Notes under the pieces: generated by a model
What the model saw: only the letters and a program-made list of their open reading frames with translations
What the model was told of the DNA's origin: nothing
The model's database searches: none
Translations under genes and position numbers: made by a program
Assembly (NCBI RefSeq): GCF_027409185.1
Contig: NC_084463.1
Coordinates: 51,206,907-51,270,906, forward strand
Origin: Cynocephalus volans
Taxonomy: Eukaryota; Chordata; Mammalia; Dermoptera; Cynocephalidae
DNA: 64,000 bases
Direction of reading: 5' to 3'
Shown: positions 25,011 through 36,612 of the stretch, in pieces
How the letters are laid out: the number at the start of each line of letters is the position of its first letter
Numbering within the stretch: position 1 is the first letter of the stretch

Positions 25011-25572
25011 TCGATGAGTAGGGCTTCCTCTGCCCAGTCCACACCTTCCTCCCCACCCCTCCCCTCTTCCTCCCTTGGGCACCTCACAAGTGACTCACCT
25101 CAGGGAGAGAAGAAAACAATGGTAAAAGAATGCTTATCAGGGCCCTCAGGGATCAAAAAGATCAATCACACACATCTATAGATATGCTTTCCCTAAAACT
25201 CAGTTGGTGAGAAAAAACCTTATACAGTCAACAATGAATGTAATGCTGCTTTAAAGTTGAACACATGCGCTGTGCACTCCGAACACTGCTCTGACTGTAA
25301 AATGTGGACACCCAGGGGTGCAGAAATGCAGCTGATTACAGAATACAAAAGCCTGGTGTCTCAGCGATGCCAATCACCAGGAGGGAGGGTGTAGGTACAA
25401 AACCTGCTTTCCACACCTGCCCCAGGAGCCTCCAGTGTAAGAACACATTTCACTTCATCCCCCACTAATTCTCACCATTTTGTATCTCTGACAGAAAAGA
25501 AATGCTGAAAGCTATAAATATTTTAAGCAGTTTCACCACCAAAAGTGCCAAAAAATGTAGTATTTTAAAAAT

Positions 25573-25898
25573 AGTGGACCCCCCGCTTATGCAGGGTTTC
25601 AGGTGTCTTTGGTCAACCTCTGTCCAAAAATAGGTAAGTACAGTACAGTAAGATATTCTGAGAGAGAGACCACCTTCGTGTAACTTTTATTATAGTATAT
25701 TGTGATAATGGTTCTACTTTATCATCAGCTATTGTTCGTTTTTTACTGTGCAAAGTGTATAAATTAATCTTTACCAAAGATATATGTGTATAGGAAGAAA
25801 CAGAGTATATACAGGTTTCAGTACTGACCACAGTTTCAGACACCCACTGGGGGTCTTGGAACACATCCCCTGCGGATAAGGGGGGACTACTATAAAAT
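25573..25898 (+). mobile_element. Tigger-type (Tc1/mariner, pogo) DNA transposon piece
   Basis: The 3' end reads TGGGGGTCTTGGAACACATCCCCTGCGGATAAGGGGGGACTACT, the typical Tigger terminal inverted repeat; its counterpart GTGGACCCCCCGCTTATGCA-like sequence is at the start. The inside contains ACAGTACAGTAAGATATTCTGAGAGAGAGACC, known from Tigger/MER44-type elements. It is a short internally deleted, non-autonomous copy. Confidence 0.75.
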
Positions 25899-26126
25899 AA
25901 TGGATTCAATCTCTTAACTAGTAATTGCATTCTTATCTACCTAAGACAGGAAGGTGTGACAAGTCAACGCACTTTGTTCTGAACCCTGACATTAAACAGT
26001 GGGCACATCTAACTCTGCCTTCATTCCCACTCTTCAGGAACAATCCATATAAAACCTAGAAATCATCTTCTTGGTCACTTGTACCTAAATCACACTGATA
26101 CGATATTTAAAAATCTCTCCTGTTAA

Positions 26127-26758
26127 CTCTCATACATTGTTGGTGGGACTGCAAAATGGTGCAGCCTCTATGGAAAATGGTATGGAGGTTCCTCAAACAA
26201 TTGCAGATAGATCTACCATATGACCCAGTTATCCCACTGCTGGGAATATACCCAGAGGAATGGAAATCATCAAGTCGAAGGTATACCTGTTCCCCAATGT
26301 TCATTGCAGCACTCTTTACAATAGCCAAGAGTTGGAACCAGCCCAAATGTCCATCATCGGATGAGTGGATACGGAAAATGTGGTATACACAATGGAATAC
26401 TACTCAGCTATAAAAACGAATGAAATACTGCCATTTGCAACAACATGGATGGACCTTGAGAGAATTATATTAAGTGAAACGAGTCAGGCACAGAAAGAGA
26501 AATACCACATGTTCTCACTTATTGGTGGGAGCTAAAATTAAATAAATTCACCCCCCCACCAAAAAAAAAACCGGGGGGGGGGGGGGAGAGAAGATATAAC
26601 AACTACAATTCCTTGAAGCTGATACGACAAGCAAACAGAAAGGACATTGTTGGGTGGGAGGGAGGAGAGGGAGGAGGGAGGGAGGTTTCGGTGATGGGCC
26701 ACAATAATCAACCACATTGTATATCAACAAAATAAAAATTAAAAAAAAAAAAAAAAAC
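26127..26758 (+). mobile_element. 5'-truncated L1 with 3' UTR and poly(A)
   Basis: Holds the last part of ORF2 (ACATTGTTGGTGGGACTGCA onward, then CCCAGTTATCCCACTGCTGG, ATGGAATACTACTCAGCTAT and CACATGTTCTCACTTATTGG) and a 3' UTR with a purine-rich tract and a 15-base G run at about 26573-26587, then ATCAACAAAATAAAAATT and an A17 tail. The exact 12-base duplication CTCTCCTGTTAA (26115-26126 and 26759-26770) flanks it. The matches to L1 are close and the tail is intact, so it is among the younger insertions here. Confidence 0.9.
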
Positions 26759-26770
26759 CTCTCCTGTTAA

Positions 26771-26893
26771 AAGTGCTGATAACACCAAGGCCACGGTTCG
26801 GATCCCATATAGGGATGGCCGGTTAGCTCAATGGGTGAGCATGGTGCTGACAAGCCAAGGGTTAAGATCTCCTTACCTGTCATCTTAAAAAAA
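26771..26893 (+). mobile_element. CYN-like dimeric SINE, 5' truncated
   Basis: Begins inside the left monomer at AAGTGCTGATAACACCAAGG, continues through the right monomer GGCCGGTTAGCTCAATGGGT and ends ACCTGTCATC plus an A-rich tail. It abuts the L1 target duplication directly: the L1 inserted at or in the 5' edge of this SINE, or deleted its start. Confidence 0.75.
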
Positions 26894-27262
26894 AAAAACA
26901 AACTTCCGTAGATAGAGAACCAGAACCACTGAACTCCCCCTTTGGCACATATGGTACTGCAAAAATAATTTGACATACGGCACAAATGGAAAGATATTAA
27001 CTGTTTTACATACAGTCATACCACCACTGGAAGCCGTTTGGAAGTGAATCCTTCTAGCTTGCTAGCGTCCCTTTAAGGATTAGTTTATTTTAATAGTTTC
27101 CGATTAGAAAGTTTTCAAAATACACAACACACTTCTAACTTCCTGAAATGTGCATGGATCATAATTGAATGACGCCTTGTGTCTCAGAGGTGTGGGAAAA
27201 TGTTTGCCTCCTAAAGCGGATCATTCCCAATTGCTATATCTGTAAAAATCTACCTGCCTTTT

Positions 27263-27336
27263 TTAAAAAAAGGTGACTGGTAAGGGGATCTTAACCCTTG
27301 ACTTGGCACTCTCCCAAGTGAGCCACAGGCCGGTCC
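27263..27336 (-). mobile_element. CYN-like SINE with internal deletion, reverse
   Basis: The complement of the right-monomer 3' end joins directly to the left-monomer 5' end (CTTAACCCTTGACTTGGCAC then TCTCCCAAGTGAGCCACAGG). The exact 13-base duplication CTACCTGCCTTTT (27250-27262 and 27337-27349) shows that the shortened form itself was inserted, or that it shrank in place. Confidence 0.8.
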
Positions 27337-30244
27337 CTACCTGCCTTTTATGCTTTCCTGTCTCTTCCCTTCTTGGCCCTTAAACTTCTCCCCTATTATT
27401 GGGGCCTGCATAGGTGCCACTCTTCACTGTCTGTTGGCTGATGACAGGCTGCCAAGCCCTTGTTAGCACTATGTGTAAACAACGGGAAACAGGAATCAGG
27501 GACGGTACAGAGGTGGAGCCCTGATAAGACAGCCCCACCACTCATCCCAACCCCTGTGGGAGGCAGGAGTGACAGGACTCTGGGTGAGGGCCTGATAGAC
27601 CCTCCTAGGAATAAAGGGCTTACATGTGTCTATTAAGTTTCACATTTTTTTCAGCTAATCGGGCCACTTGACCCACCTGTATATGCTGAACCACCTGCAA
27701 GAATAACACAGCTGTAACATGAGCTGCAACTGTATTTCAAAGGGTTGACAACAATCAGAAGAGGACGTGAACCTGAGGATGAAAGCAGGGCTGAGGTGTG
27801 GTATGTGACCTGGAATCCCAACCTCCTGCCTTGTATGCACACACATACCTCACTCCTCCCATGCCTCCCAGCCATCCTCTACTTCCCAGCAAGAGTGACC
27901 AAAATCTTTCCCAAAAGACCACTTCAGGCAATGCAGGCAGGACATCCCTAACAACCAATCCATGCCAATGAGCAACAGATACAGCACACACAAAAAGGCA
28001 AGTTCTTATCTAATTTAAGATTCCCCACTGAAATGAATTTTCATGTTTCTCTCCCATCTACCTCTGACAGACGTGCACTTTATTTCCTTTCACCCTCCTA
28101 ATTTTATGAAGATGAAAGGTCAAAGGGGAGCATGCCCATGAGAGACCACAGGCGGGCTTGGGTCTGACACCTGCTCACTAGAATGGTCACGGCTCTGCAA
28201 GGAGTGTGTAGAAAAGACTGGTGAGCTTGGCCAGTGATTAAGAGCAGATTTTAAACGCATACATCAAAGCAACATTTAATTTGAAGAACCAAAAAAAACG
28301 GATTCAACTTCTCAAACCACATAAATATACTACTCCGCGAACTTGCACAACAGGTTTTTTCTCTTGATTTACTCGTATGGCCATCGGAGGTGACATCCAT
28401 ATTAAATTTTACTTAAGTGGAAAAAGTAAAGCCGAATGCACCTTCCTATAGCTTCAAGCCTATCTAGTCTTCAGTAGAGGCACACCAGCAGGTGAAGATG
28501 CCTGAATATCCTCCCCATACTGTGCAAGAGGTACAGCAAATAGCTAGACCACATGACAGAACCAGTTTCTGCTTTCTACCAACTTTCAAAGATGAGTAGA
28601 CAGCAAGTGAGTCAGCTGTTACCCAAACCACCCGTTTTCCATCTTTTTTCAAGTAGTAATTCTGAATATCTGCCTCACAGGCAGCACATTCCTAATTACT
28701 GCAGTGATCTGGATTTATTTTCAATAAGACATACCTGAAGATTCTAGTGATATATGTTCCCCTACAGGTGAACCTGTGAAAACCTTTCCTCAAAGACAAC
28801 ACTCCTCTAACAATGTGGCCGACCAGATTTGTGATTTACATTCACAACTCAGTTCCTCTCAGTTCTGGACCCAGCTAATCACAGTATGCCTTGCCTTTCA
28901 AGCGCTGTTTTGGCTACATGGCGGAGTTGCTGAAAACTCGAATTAAGTGAGCACACATCCATGCAGTCACACGTGTGGCGCAGGGCCCCAGGAGCCAGCA
29001 CCTCACACTCCTTCGGACACACTGACGAACATGCCAAAACCAGCCATGCAAACAGCCGGCAGGAAAAACTGCTGACCACTACTTCTGAAACAAGAACTAC
29101 AAACTGCCACTCCAACAACAGCACTGGTGACTTCTGGGACCACCCAAAACTTCCCACCTCCCTTCCTTTCCCGCCCCCCTGCGGTCTCGTGTGTAATTCT
29201 GCTCAATTCCTGCAGAGCAGCAACTCGCTGTCTGCAAAGAATGAGAGTGCCACCTCGCAGTTATCTAACACTCTCAGTCCCGTGCCATTGTCCAGCTACA
29301 GTCTCACTCGCGACAACCACCCGGGTGAGAAAGCACTGGGTCTGGCCTCTGCTGTCTGTCCAGGATGCCCAGAGTCTACGAGCAGGTCGTTTCGCTGGCA
29401 GGCTGAAGGTTCACCAGATCGGAAGGGGGGTTCCTATCCGTCCCCGACGACAATCCGTGAAACAACCCTGGGGTAAAAGCAAGGGTAAAGCAGCCCTTTG
29501 GAGGCCACCGGAGCCTTCAGTGAGCCCAAAGCACATCTCACGGGGGACAAAAATGGGCTCTCTGCGATCCCCGGAGATGCTCCCTCGGTTCAGCAGCCCG
29601 GGCAGAGCACGGGGTCCCTGCCCACCTGGTCTCTCTCGCCTCCTCCCCTCCCCCAGCTGCCGACCTCGGAGCAAAGAGGAACTGGAGTCGGGAGGCCGAC
29701 GTGCAAGTCCCCGCCACCTGAGTGACCTTGACGGCGTCGCGGGGCAGCCCGAGCCTCAGTTTCCCGGTCCTCGAGGCGAGGGGACCGGCCGCAGGCTGTT
29801 CTGTTCGCTCGCCTGTCGTCCGGGCGCGGCTCCCGCCGAACCCCGGTGGCCTGCTCCCCTCCACCCTCCACCCGGGGAGCGCGTCAGGAGGAGGAGAGAC
29901 AGGAGGAGAGAGAAGCAGGAAGCTTAGGCTTCCTGGAGGAGAGCCCGGCGTCCGGGCGCACTTCCGGGCTGCGGCCGGCGGCCAGCAGGAGTAAGGGACG
30001 GGCGGGGAGAGGGAAGGAGACCGTGGGACGACGCCGGGGGCCTGCGGGGAGCCGCGAGGCACCCGCCGACCCTCTCCGCCCGGCCCGCCCCCGGCCCACA
30101 AGATCCCGGCCCCGGCCTCGCCCGCCCTCCGCCCGGCCCCGCTGCCGCCAGGATCGAAGATTCCCCCGCGAGTCCCAAGGCGCCCCCGGACGCCGCCAGC
30201 CCTGGCCAGCGCCCGCCACCGCGGTCCTCACCCCTCGCCCTCAC

Positions 30245-30320
30245 CTCGGCGGCTACTAGTCCGAGCCAGGCGTTGGTTTCGCTCCCACAAGATGGCGGCT
30301 CTGACGGCGGCCACGTCAGC
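30245..30320 (-). other. ARF1: ARF1 exon 1, non-coding 5' UTR
   Basis: The minus strand reads GCCGCCATCTTGTGGGAGC, then AACCAACGCCTGGCTCGGAC, then GCCGCCGAG/GTGAGG. I recognise this as the ARF1 5' leader; it joins GTTTCTCTGGC at exon 2. The distance to the ARF1 3' end is about 16 kb, like the human gene. The 3' edge (30245) is firm and the transcription start is approximate. Confidence 0.8.
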
Positions 30321-30461
30321 GCCTGCGGCCGCGGGGCTAGCTGGGGAAAGGGGCGGACACACAGGAGGCCACGCCCAGCACGCTCCCAGCGCACGCGCGC
30401 TGACCACGGGCGGGTTGCAGGGGGTGTAGCCCGCGACGTCCCGCCCCTGTCGAGGCCTTCG

Positions 30462-30473
30462 TGCGCATGCGCA
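30462..30473. promoter_or_regulatory. ARF1: NRF1 palindrome
   Basis: TGCGCATGCGCA is the full NRF1 consensus, about 150 bp upstream of the likely ARF1 start. Binding is inferred. Confidence 0.65.
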
Positions 30474-30959
30474 TCAGGGCAAGGCGCGCGCACCCCAGCC
30501 GTGGGGCGTGCCCTCAGGGGCGGTCTGCACCTGCGCCTAAGTGTCTTCCGAGAAGGCGCCAGGCGGACTCGCCCCGCCTATTTCGCGGATGCGGAAGCAG
30601 TGGCCTCGGCCAGTCCTTTGGGAACTGGAGTGGCGGGGTCCGGTTGCCAACCTCCTTCTCTCCAGTCCGGCAGTCGCCGCGAGTCCTGGGGTCCGTGTGA
30701 GAGCCGGAGGCACGGTGCCCCTCTCCTGGGTCCTCAGGGTCCCCATTCTCTCAGCCAAGCGGGGCACCAAGCCCGGGTACTGTGGCGACCCATGCCGCCC
30801 ATAGGTGGCCAAAGCGAGAAGGGGCTCAGGCTGGGCTATTGGACGCCAGCTATGTTCTCGAGCTGGCCTCAGCGCCCTGCAGACCACAGTGATCAGAGCA
30901 GACACGTGCGTGCCTCCCCAGCTCGTACCACAGGAGCAGGCCACAGATATAACAAAGAA

Positions 30960-31200
30960 GCGCGACAGTGGCCCTGCCCGGGAGGGTGTCGGGTTCAGCA
31001 GGGGAAAGAAGCCCAAGCCCGAGGACAGGCCTGCTCGGGAGGGTGTTGGGAAGGGAAGCCCAGGCCTGGGGACAGTTCTGTTTGTGAGGATGGTCAGGCC
31101 AGCCGGGGATGGAAGCCCAGGCCCAGGGACAGCCCTGCCCGGGAGGATGGTCAGGCTAGCAGGTGACAGAAGCTCAGGCTTGGAGACAGTACTTCCCAGG
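30960..31200. repeat. Imperfect tandem repeat, about 57-bp unit
   Basis: Four diverged copies of a unit containing GCCCTGCCCGGGAGGATGGTC and GAAGCCCAGGCC-GGGGACAG. Copies start near 30971, 31029, 31075 and 31132, so spacing varies from about 46 to 58. It gives a repeat-like frame in a spurious plus-strand ORF. Confidence 0.7.
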
Positions 31201-32377
31201 AGGTAGGCAGGGTGGTCTTTGGTGAGGTGGCCTGGCCATTGGGCCTGGATCCAGGTGAGGTTTTGGACACACATCCCCACCCCCTTGCCAGGAAGCCCAC
31301 CTGGCCTGATCAGAAGGGAACAATGGTCTGTCGTGGTCCCTCTCCATTTCTGCAGGCAGTAGGCCTGGCTCTGGCCACCACCCTCAAGTCTCCCCAACTC
31401 CAACCCTTGTGCTGCTGCAAGAGTTCCTCAATCAAGAGGCATTGGTGAAATTGCTGAGGGAGCATCTTTTCAGCCCAGTGCCCTACATATTGGGGAGGGT
31501 GGGAATCACCCTGTGGTGTCCTGGCTGAGACCCCAAAGCAGGGCCTAAGGGGTCACTCAGCCTCGCCAGCAGCTTCCTAATCCCCTTTCTGCCTCCCTCG
31601 CCCACTCTGTCTCTTGGGCAGGACATCCTCACTGGGCTCTGGTAGATGGGACCTCCCAAGCCTTTCCTGGGGCTGCGCCTGCTGAGGCTGCGATGACTCC
31701 AAGCATTGGTGACCCTTGTTTTCCTCTGCCTGGGGCTCCCAGCTCAAATCTCACTTCCTTCAAGCTGTGATGGTGTTGTCTGTTTGAGGGTGGGTCTCTC
31801 CCATCCTTAGCACACAGCAAACACTGACAGAAAGCCCAGGGAGGGGTGCAGAGGCACTGGGAACTTTCTGGTGGTGGTGGCTATCCACTCCCACAGAGAG
31901 AGCTGGCCATGGCCTGACATTCACAGGGTGTCGTGTGAGCCCCACTACACAGGGATGCAGCAGTTACGGCTACTTTTGAGCTGAGGAGATGAAAGGAGAA
32001 GGTGGCCAGGGACACCAAGTGGGAACTGTGTGGGAACCAGAGCCCATCTCCCCTTCCTTTAAAATTAAAAAAAATAAGAATAATAATAATAAGTGAAAAA
32101 ACATAGACAGGAGGGAGGGGACGTTAGATACACGCATAGTTTAAAAACTAATAAAATGGATTCTTGTGTACCCACCCCCAGGTCAAGGAATATACCTTCC
32201 TCCAATCCTGTGCTCCTGGTTTGGTCCCCTACCCAGCAGGGCAAAGGGGGTTTGGTTTCTTCAGGCCAGACAGGTACGGGGCAGCCCCAGGTAGATTTAT
32301 CAGGGGATAAATCCCTGCCGCTGGCTAAAACTAGGGAGCCTCCATAAATTTCCTTGCTCCTGCTAGAGAGATAGGAA

Positions 32378-32440
32378 GTATCAGGCAGCTACCTGGGGAA
32401 ACTGAGGCCCAGGTACTTCCCCAAGGTTGCCTACGGGAAC
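32378..32440. mobile_element. MIR fragment
   Basis: TGGGGAAACTGAGGCCCAGG followed by ACTTCCCCAAGGTTGCC is the MIR core (GGAAACTGAGGC..., ACTTGCCCAAGGTC). Short and old. Confidence 0.5.
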
Positions 32441-32894
32441 CTTTTTCCCTCTTCTCTGGGGTCCCCAGGATGGGACCCACTTTGGCCAGGAGGGGGCGAG
32501 GTGAGCCAGCTGGAGGCTGCGCTGGTCGGGGATCCTCCGGCATCTGTGGCTGCCTCCACTGTCCGGCTGGAAGCCTCCAGTTCACATCTTCAGCCTGAGC
32601 CTGACCAGAAACCAGTAGTTGGAGCTGGGCTCTTCCCCTCTGGGGATCCCTGCACCTGAGGACCAGGTCAGAGTCGGGGATGCCAAATAGGCTGGCCTCC
32701 TGGGGAAGGTGGATGGAAGGATGGACCAGCTGGAGCAAAGGGGCAGAGGCAGGAGGGCCTGTGGCTGGGCGAAGGGGGAATAAAAGCCGGTCACATCCCC
32801 AATGACCCCAGGACCACCCCCAAGCCTGGCAGGTGTTTTGTGCAGCTTCTGTTTTGGGGCCGTGAGGTGGGTGGCATTCATGCCAGGCTATAGG

Positions 32895-32950
32895 TGCTCA
32901 GAGAGGTTGGATGAGTACGCAACGTCACACAGCTAAGGTTCGGCTTCTTG
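32895..32950 (+). mobile_element. MIR fragment
   Basis: GTGCTCAGAGAGGTTGGATG followed by CAACGTCACACAGCTAAGG matches the MIR segment CTCAGAGAGGTTAAGT...GGTCACACAGCTA. Confidence 0.55.
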
Positions 32951-34494
32951 CGAGCTGAAACCTCCCCCCACCCCACCCTGTCTGCCTGCTGCCAGTGAAA
33001 GCTGAAGGATTGCAAACTTAGCACTGCCAGGGGGTCTGTTTAGCAGCATTGAGTCTCAGTCCAGATTCATTATTTCATCCTGTACTCCACACTTAGTGCA
33101 AGCACTCAACATCCAACAATCGGTTGCACCAAGGACTTCATACTCTCCAAGACTTCCCTGGAGGATGGACTGGGGACAGGACACTCCTTTCCCTCTGCCC
33201 TGTCATGCTCCCCTCTTCTCCTCTGGGCCTCCCAAAGCCACTCTCTGGCTGGTCACTCTTGGAGCACACCACAGGAATTACGACAGCTGCTCTGATAGTG
33301 TGGGCTCCACTCCCACCTATCCTGGGCATCTCTTCCCCACGGCCTGGGCCTGGGCTGGGGTCTGGACCCAGCCAGGCCTTGACTCACACTGCTCGGAGGA
33401 CCATGGTCCACTTTCCTGAACACAAGGGGGTGGGCTCAGGGCCCTTTCTCACCTGTGATCCCATTGGAGCATCACCTGTTTTCCTTTCTACATGACCCAG
33501 CCTCAGTTTCCCTGTCTCACGCCAGCCCTTCATCCCTTAGGTGAATGCCAGGGTCCTGTGTGGCCCTCCTCTCCCAGGCCCAGCTCTCGGGGGCCCTTGC
33601 TTCCTCTGCAGGGATGCTGAGGATGGGCGGCCCCTGCCCACTGAGCAACCCTACCCTGGCAGGCCAGCTCCATAAGGCTGGTTTTCTCTCTGGTTCCAGC
33701 CTTAACCCATCCCCAGGCAGACGAGTGGGGTGAGTTCCTGACTTGGTAGGCATCTTCTGGCTTTTATTAACCCCCAATTGACACTGAGGATCTCTTCCCC
33801 TTTCAAATGCAGGCAACATTCCCAAACAGAATATTAGCAGGACCTGTGATTTTTGTCACTCAGAAATTCAGAACTTTTTGTCTCAGTCAGAGCTGTTGCA
33901 AGAATCTGTAAATATTGTTTACGCTCTCTGATCAACTGAAATGATGGAGGTTGCCTGGTTTTATCATTTCGGGTGCCAATAATGAAAGAAGAGCTCACCT
34001 ACAAGTTCACATACAGATCCATGGCACCAGTCAGGATAGAAAAATACCTGTCACCCCCAAGCGACATGCTGCATAAATCTTAAAGCATTTGATAATGGTC
34101 TGTGTGTCTTTTGCCACAGTGTGTCATTTACTTAGGCATTAGTGAAACCTCTCCAGGAGCTAGGATGGGCCCTACTGGGAACACACAAGCCTCCTCCCTG
34201 ACCAGGACTCAGACACACAAACCTGGACAGACTAGCCACTGGCCTGACCTGTGCAGGATGGCCAGCACTCTGCAGTCTGGTCACCACTCTCTGCCCCAGG
34301 CCCACTGGGGGCCTGTCAACCCAGAATCCCCTAACTCCACTGCCTCAAGAACCCAAGTCCTAGGAGAGACCCGTTGTAACTCCTGTCCCATTGGGGACAT
34401 TCATCCTGCTCTAGAATCCTAGGGCTGTTCAACCCTGGCAGAAAGGGAAACTAAGGGTGGAGGACAGGAGGAGGCTGCCCAGGTGACATCGGGT

Positions 34495-34680
34495 TTTCCC
34501 TTTATACATTGAGGTATAATTTGCATACAATGACATGCACACAAATATGAATATATTATAATATATTAAGCAAATGATCCAATGAACTTTGGGAAATGTA
34601 TTTATCTGTGTAACCCACACCCCAAGGAAGATTCAAAACATCCCCACATCAGACTCTCACCCTGCAACCCAATCCCCCAA
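34495..34680 (-). mobile_element. Old L1 (L1M) 3' UTR fragment, reverse
   Basis: TATACATTGAGGTATAATTT, GACATGCACA, GTGTAACCCACACCCCAAGG and CATCCCCACATCA follow in order the complement of the L1M 3' UTR. It is strongly diverged. Confidence 0.65.
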
Positions 34681-35784
34681 GCTTTGTTTTGGCATGGACA
34701 GATCCTTAGCTCCACCATTCACAGGGGACACCCCTTCCTTGTCGGGGACCACTGTCCTGGCCCTTCCTTGCGACCCCCGACACTGCCCTCTGCCCTCTCT
34801 CCTGCAGCAGAGCCCATTCTCATCTTGGGTGGGCCAGGGTAGGCCAGCCCAGAGCCCTGAGCTCTCAGGGGTCCTTGGGACAGAAAGGTAAGGGGCCTTC
34901 CCCATCTCCTTCCAAGCCAGGGACCCTCAGAAGGGTCCCTCAGAAGTAGGGAAAGATCCTCTCTCAGATTCTGCAAAGGGACAGCTCGGGGCCTGTCTGG
35001 AAGCAAGGGGCAGGTGTCTCCTCTGGATGAGGCTGCTCAAGGTGGGAGAGAGGCCCCATGTGCGGATGTGGGGAGGGCACCAGCAGGAGGCTGGCCAGGG
35101 TGTGGAGCCGTGGCAACCCCGCGGTGACATCCCAGCAAGGGAGAATTGAAGAAGGGGATGGGGGCGCCCACGGGTCTAGGGGAGGGATGAGGCAGATTGT
35201 GAGGGTGCCACGCCAGGCTCCCCCAGAACAACGCTGTTCTCTTAGGGCCCACCTCCAGGTTTGAGGGGGGCTGGCATCTGTGCCCCTCTCTCTGGGACCA
35301 TTTCCTAGCCCCCAGGCAGAGGATGACAGGATCAAGGGACCCTACCTGGGCTGGGAGGCCATGTCCCCCAGTGGAGTGGCCTCATGCACTCCATGGGTGA
35401 TGTCCCCACACATGGGTGGCCCCACTGACTAGTAACATCTCAACACGATGTCGAGGACTCATGTAGAGTGGCCAACTTTTGATTGCATCAGAAAAGGACA
35501 TTTGAAATCAGAAGGACCTTGTGCCACATGGGACAAACAGGAGGAAAAGGACATGGGAATTGGCAGCAAACACACTCTTCTCACAGGGGAGAGGGGAGCC
35601 ATTGGTGCCCATCTGGTTTCTAATGCTTGGTGATGAGTTCTGCAGACCTAGTGGTTTAGCATGCCAGTCCCAGTGTACAATCACTCATGTTCCTGGGGGT
35701 CAAGACCTAGGGCTGTCTCAGCAAGAGGATTCTGCCTTGAGGTCTCAAAGGAGATGGCACTGCCTGGGTTTTTCCCGAGGGCTT

Positions 35785-36612
35785 TGTAGTGGGTTGAGTT
35801 CGGGCCCCCTAAATTCACGTCCACCTGGAATCTCAGAATGGGACCTGCTGTGCATTGAATGTCCCCCCAAAACTCATTGGAAGCTTGACCCTCATTGTAA
35901 TAGTGTTAAGAGGGTAGGAAATCCTGGCATGGTGTTTGAAAGGTGGTGCCTTTAGAAGGTGATCAGATTGTGAGGACTATGCCTTGGTGAATGTATTGAT
36001 TGATCCATTCATACAGTAATGAGCATGGTTCTGGTGGCTTTAAAAGGAGAGTAGATGAGCAGGTTTGCTCTCTCTTGCTCAGCCCATTCTCCATGTGACA
36101 CCCTGCATCGCTGTAGAGTCACTGCCAAGAACAACACCCTAACCATATGTACTCTCTGGACTTCAGACTTCCCAGCCTCCGAAACTGTCAGAAAGAAATT
36201 CTATTTCTTTATAAATTACCCAGTTTTGGATATTCTATTATAAGCAACAGAAATGGACTAATAATGGACCCTATATGGAAATGGGGTCTTGGCAGGTATA
36301 ATTACTGTATAATCTTGAGAAAAGATCAACCTGAATCTGCATGGCCCTGAATCCAGTGACAGGTGTCCTCATACCAGAGAAGAGAGGGAGATTTCAGACA
36401 CACAGGCATGGGAGACTGCTACGGGGAGATGAAGGCAGGGACTGGAGCCCAGGCACACAGGAGCCACTGGGAGCTGCAGGAGGCAGGAAGGATCCTCCCC
36501 CGGAGCCTTCAGAGGGAGCCAAACCTGTCACACCTTGATTCTGGACTTCCAGGCTTCAGACCTGGGAGACACTAAATTCCTCTTGTTTTAAGCCACCCAG
36601 TTTTGGGTAACT
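35785..36612 (+). mobile_element. MaLR-like LTR fossil, split by a second LTR
   Basis: Two outer halves (35785-35845 and 36263-36612) read together as one old LTR with GGACC...TATATGGAAATGGGGTC, GGTGTCCTCATA, GAGCCTTCAGAGGGAGCC and TTTTAAGCCACCCAGTTTTG blocks. They are typical of MLT-type or related LTRs. It is interrupted by the LTR at 35846-36262 and so is the older of the two. Subfamily is uncertain. Confidence 0.65.
35846..36262 (+). mobile_element. MST/MLT1-like LTR nested in an older LTR
   Basis: Starts TGCTGTGCATTGAATGTCCC and ends AATGGACTAATA with internal GGTGCCTTTAGAAGGTGATC, GGCTTTAAAAGGAGAG and CTTCCCAGCCTCCGAAAC blocks, a full MaLR plan. Flanked by the near-identical repeat AATGGGACC / AATGGACCC, which supports insertion as a unit. 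Confidence 0.75.

Larger units (their letters stand above)
16427..30244 (-). other. ARF1: ARF1 intron 1
   Basis: A 13.8 kb first intron bounded by a donor at 30244 (GAG/GTGAGG on the minus strand) and the exon 2 acceptor. It contains a HAL1/L1-type LINE, a Tigger piece, a young 5'-truncated L1 and four CYN-like SINEs, each listed separately. The stretches 16.5-18.2, 19.3-22.2, 23.6-25.5 and 27.4-29.6 kb show no gene and no firmly recognised repeat. Confidence 0.75.
29640..30720 (-). promoter_or_regulatory. ARF1: CpG island, ARF1 promoter
   Basis: About 1 kb of very high GC and CpG around the non-coding ARF1 exon 1. It holds many GC boxes, a CRE half-site (TGACGTGG on the minus strand, 30311-30318), an AAGATGGCGGC YY1-type site (30289-30299) at the probable start and an NRF1 palindrome upstream at 30462. 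No TATA box was seen. This pattern suits a broad housekeeping promoter. Confidence 0.8.
31201..35784. other. Intergenic, ARF1 to WNT3A, proximal part
   Basis: No gene seen. It contains old L1 3' UTR pieces (about 32.10-32.22 and 34.50-34.68 kb) and MIR pieces (about 32.38-32.44 and 32.90-32.95 kb). The rest is unremarkable. Open frames are short and lack coding signs. Confidence 0.5.

Noticed and set aside
29127-29927. Plus-strand ORF of 266 codons in ARF1 intron 1 and its island
   Set aside because: Antisense to ARF1, low-complexity in the island part, with no recognised family.
30273-31166. Plus-strand ORF of 297 codons across the ARF1 island
   Set aside because: High GC removes stop codons; it crosses a non-coding exon in antisense and then a tandem repeat, shows no domain, and its composition is repeat-like.
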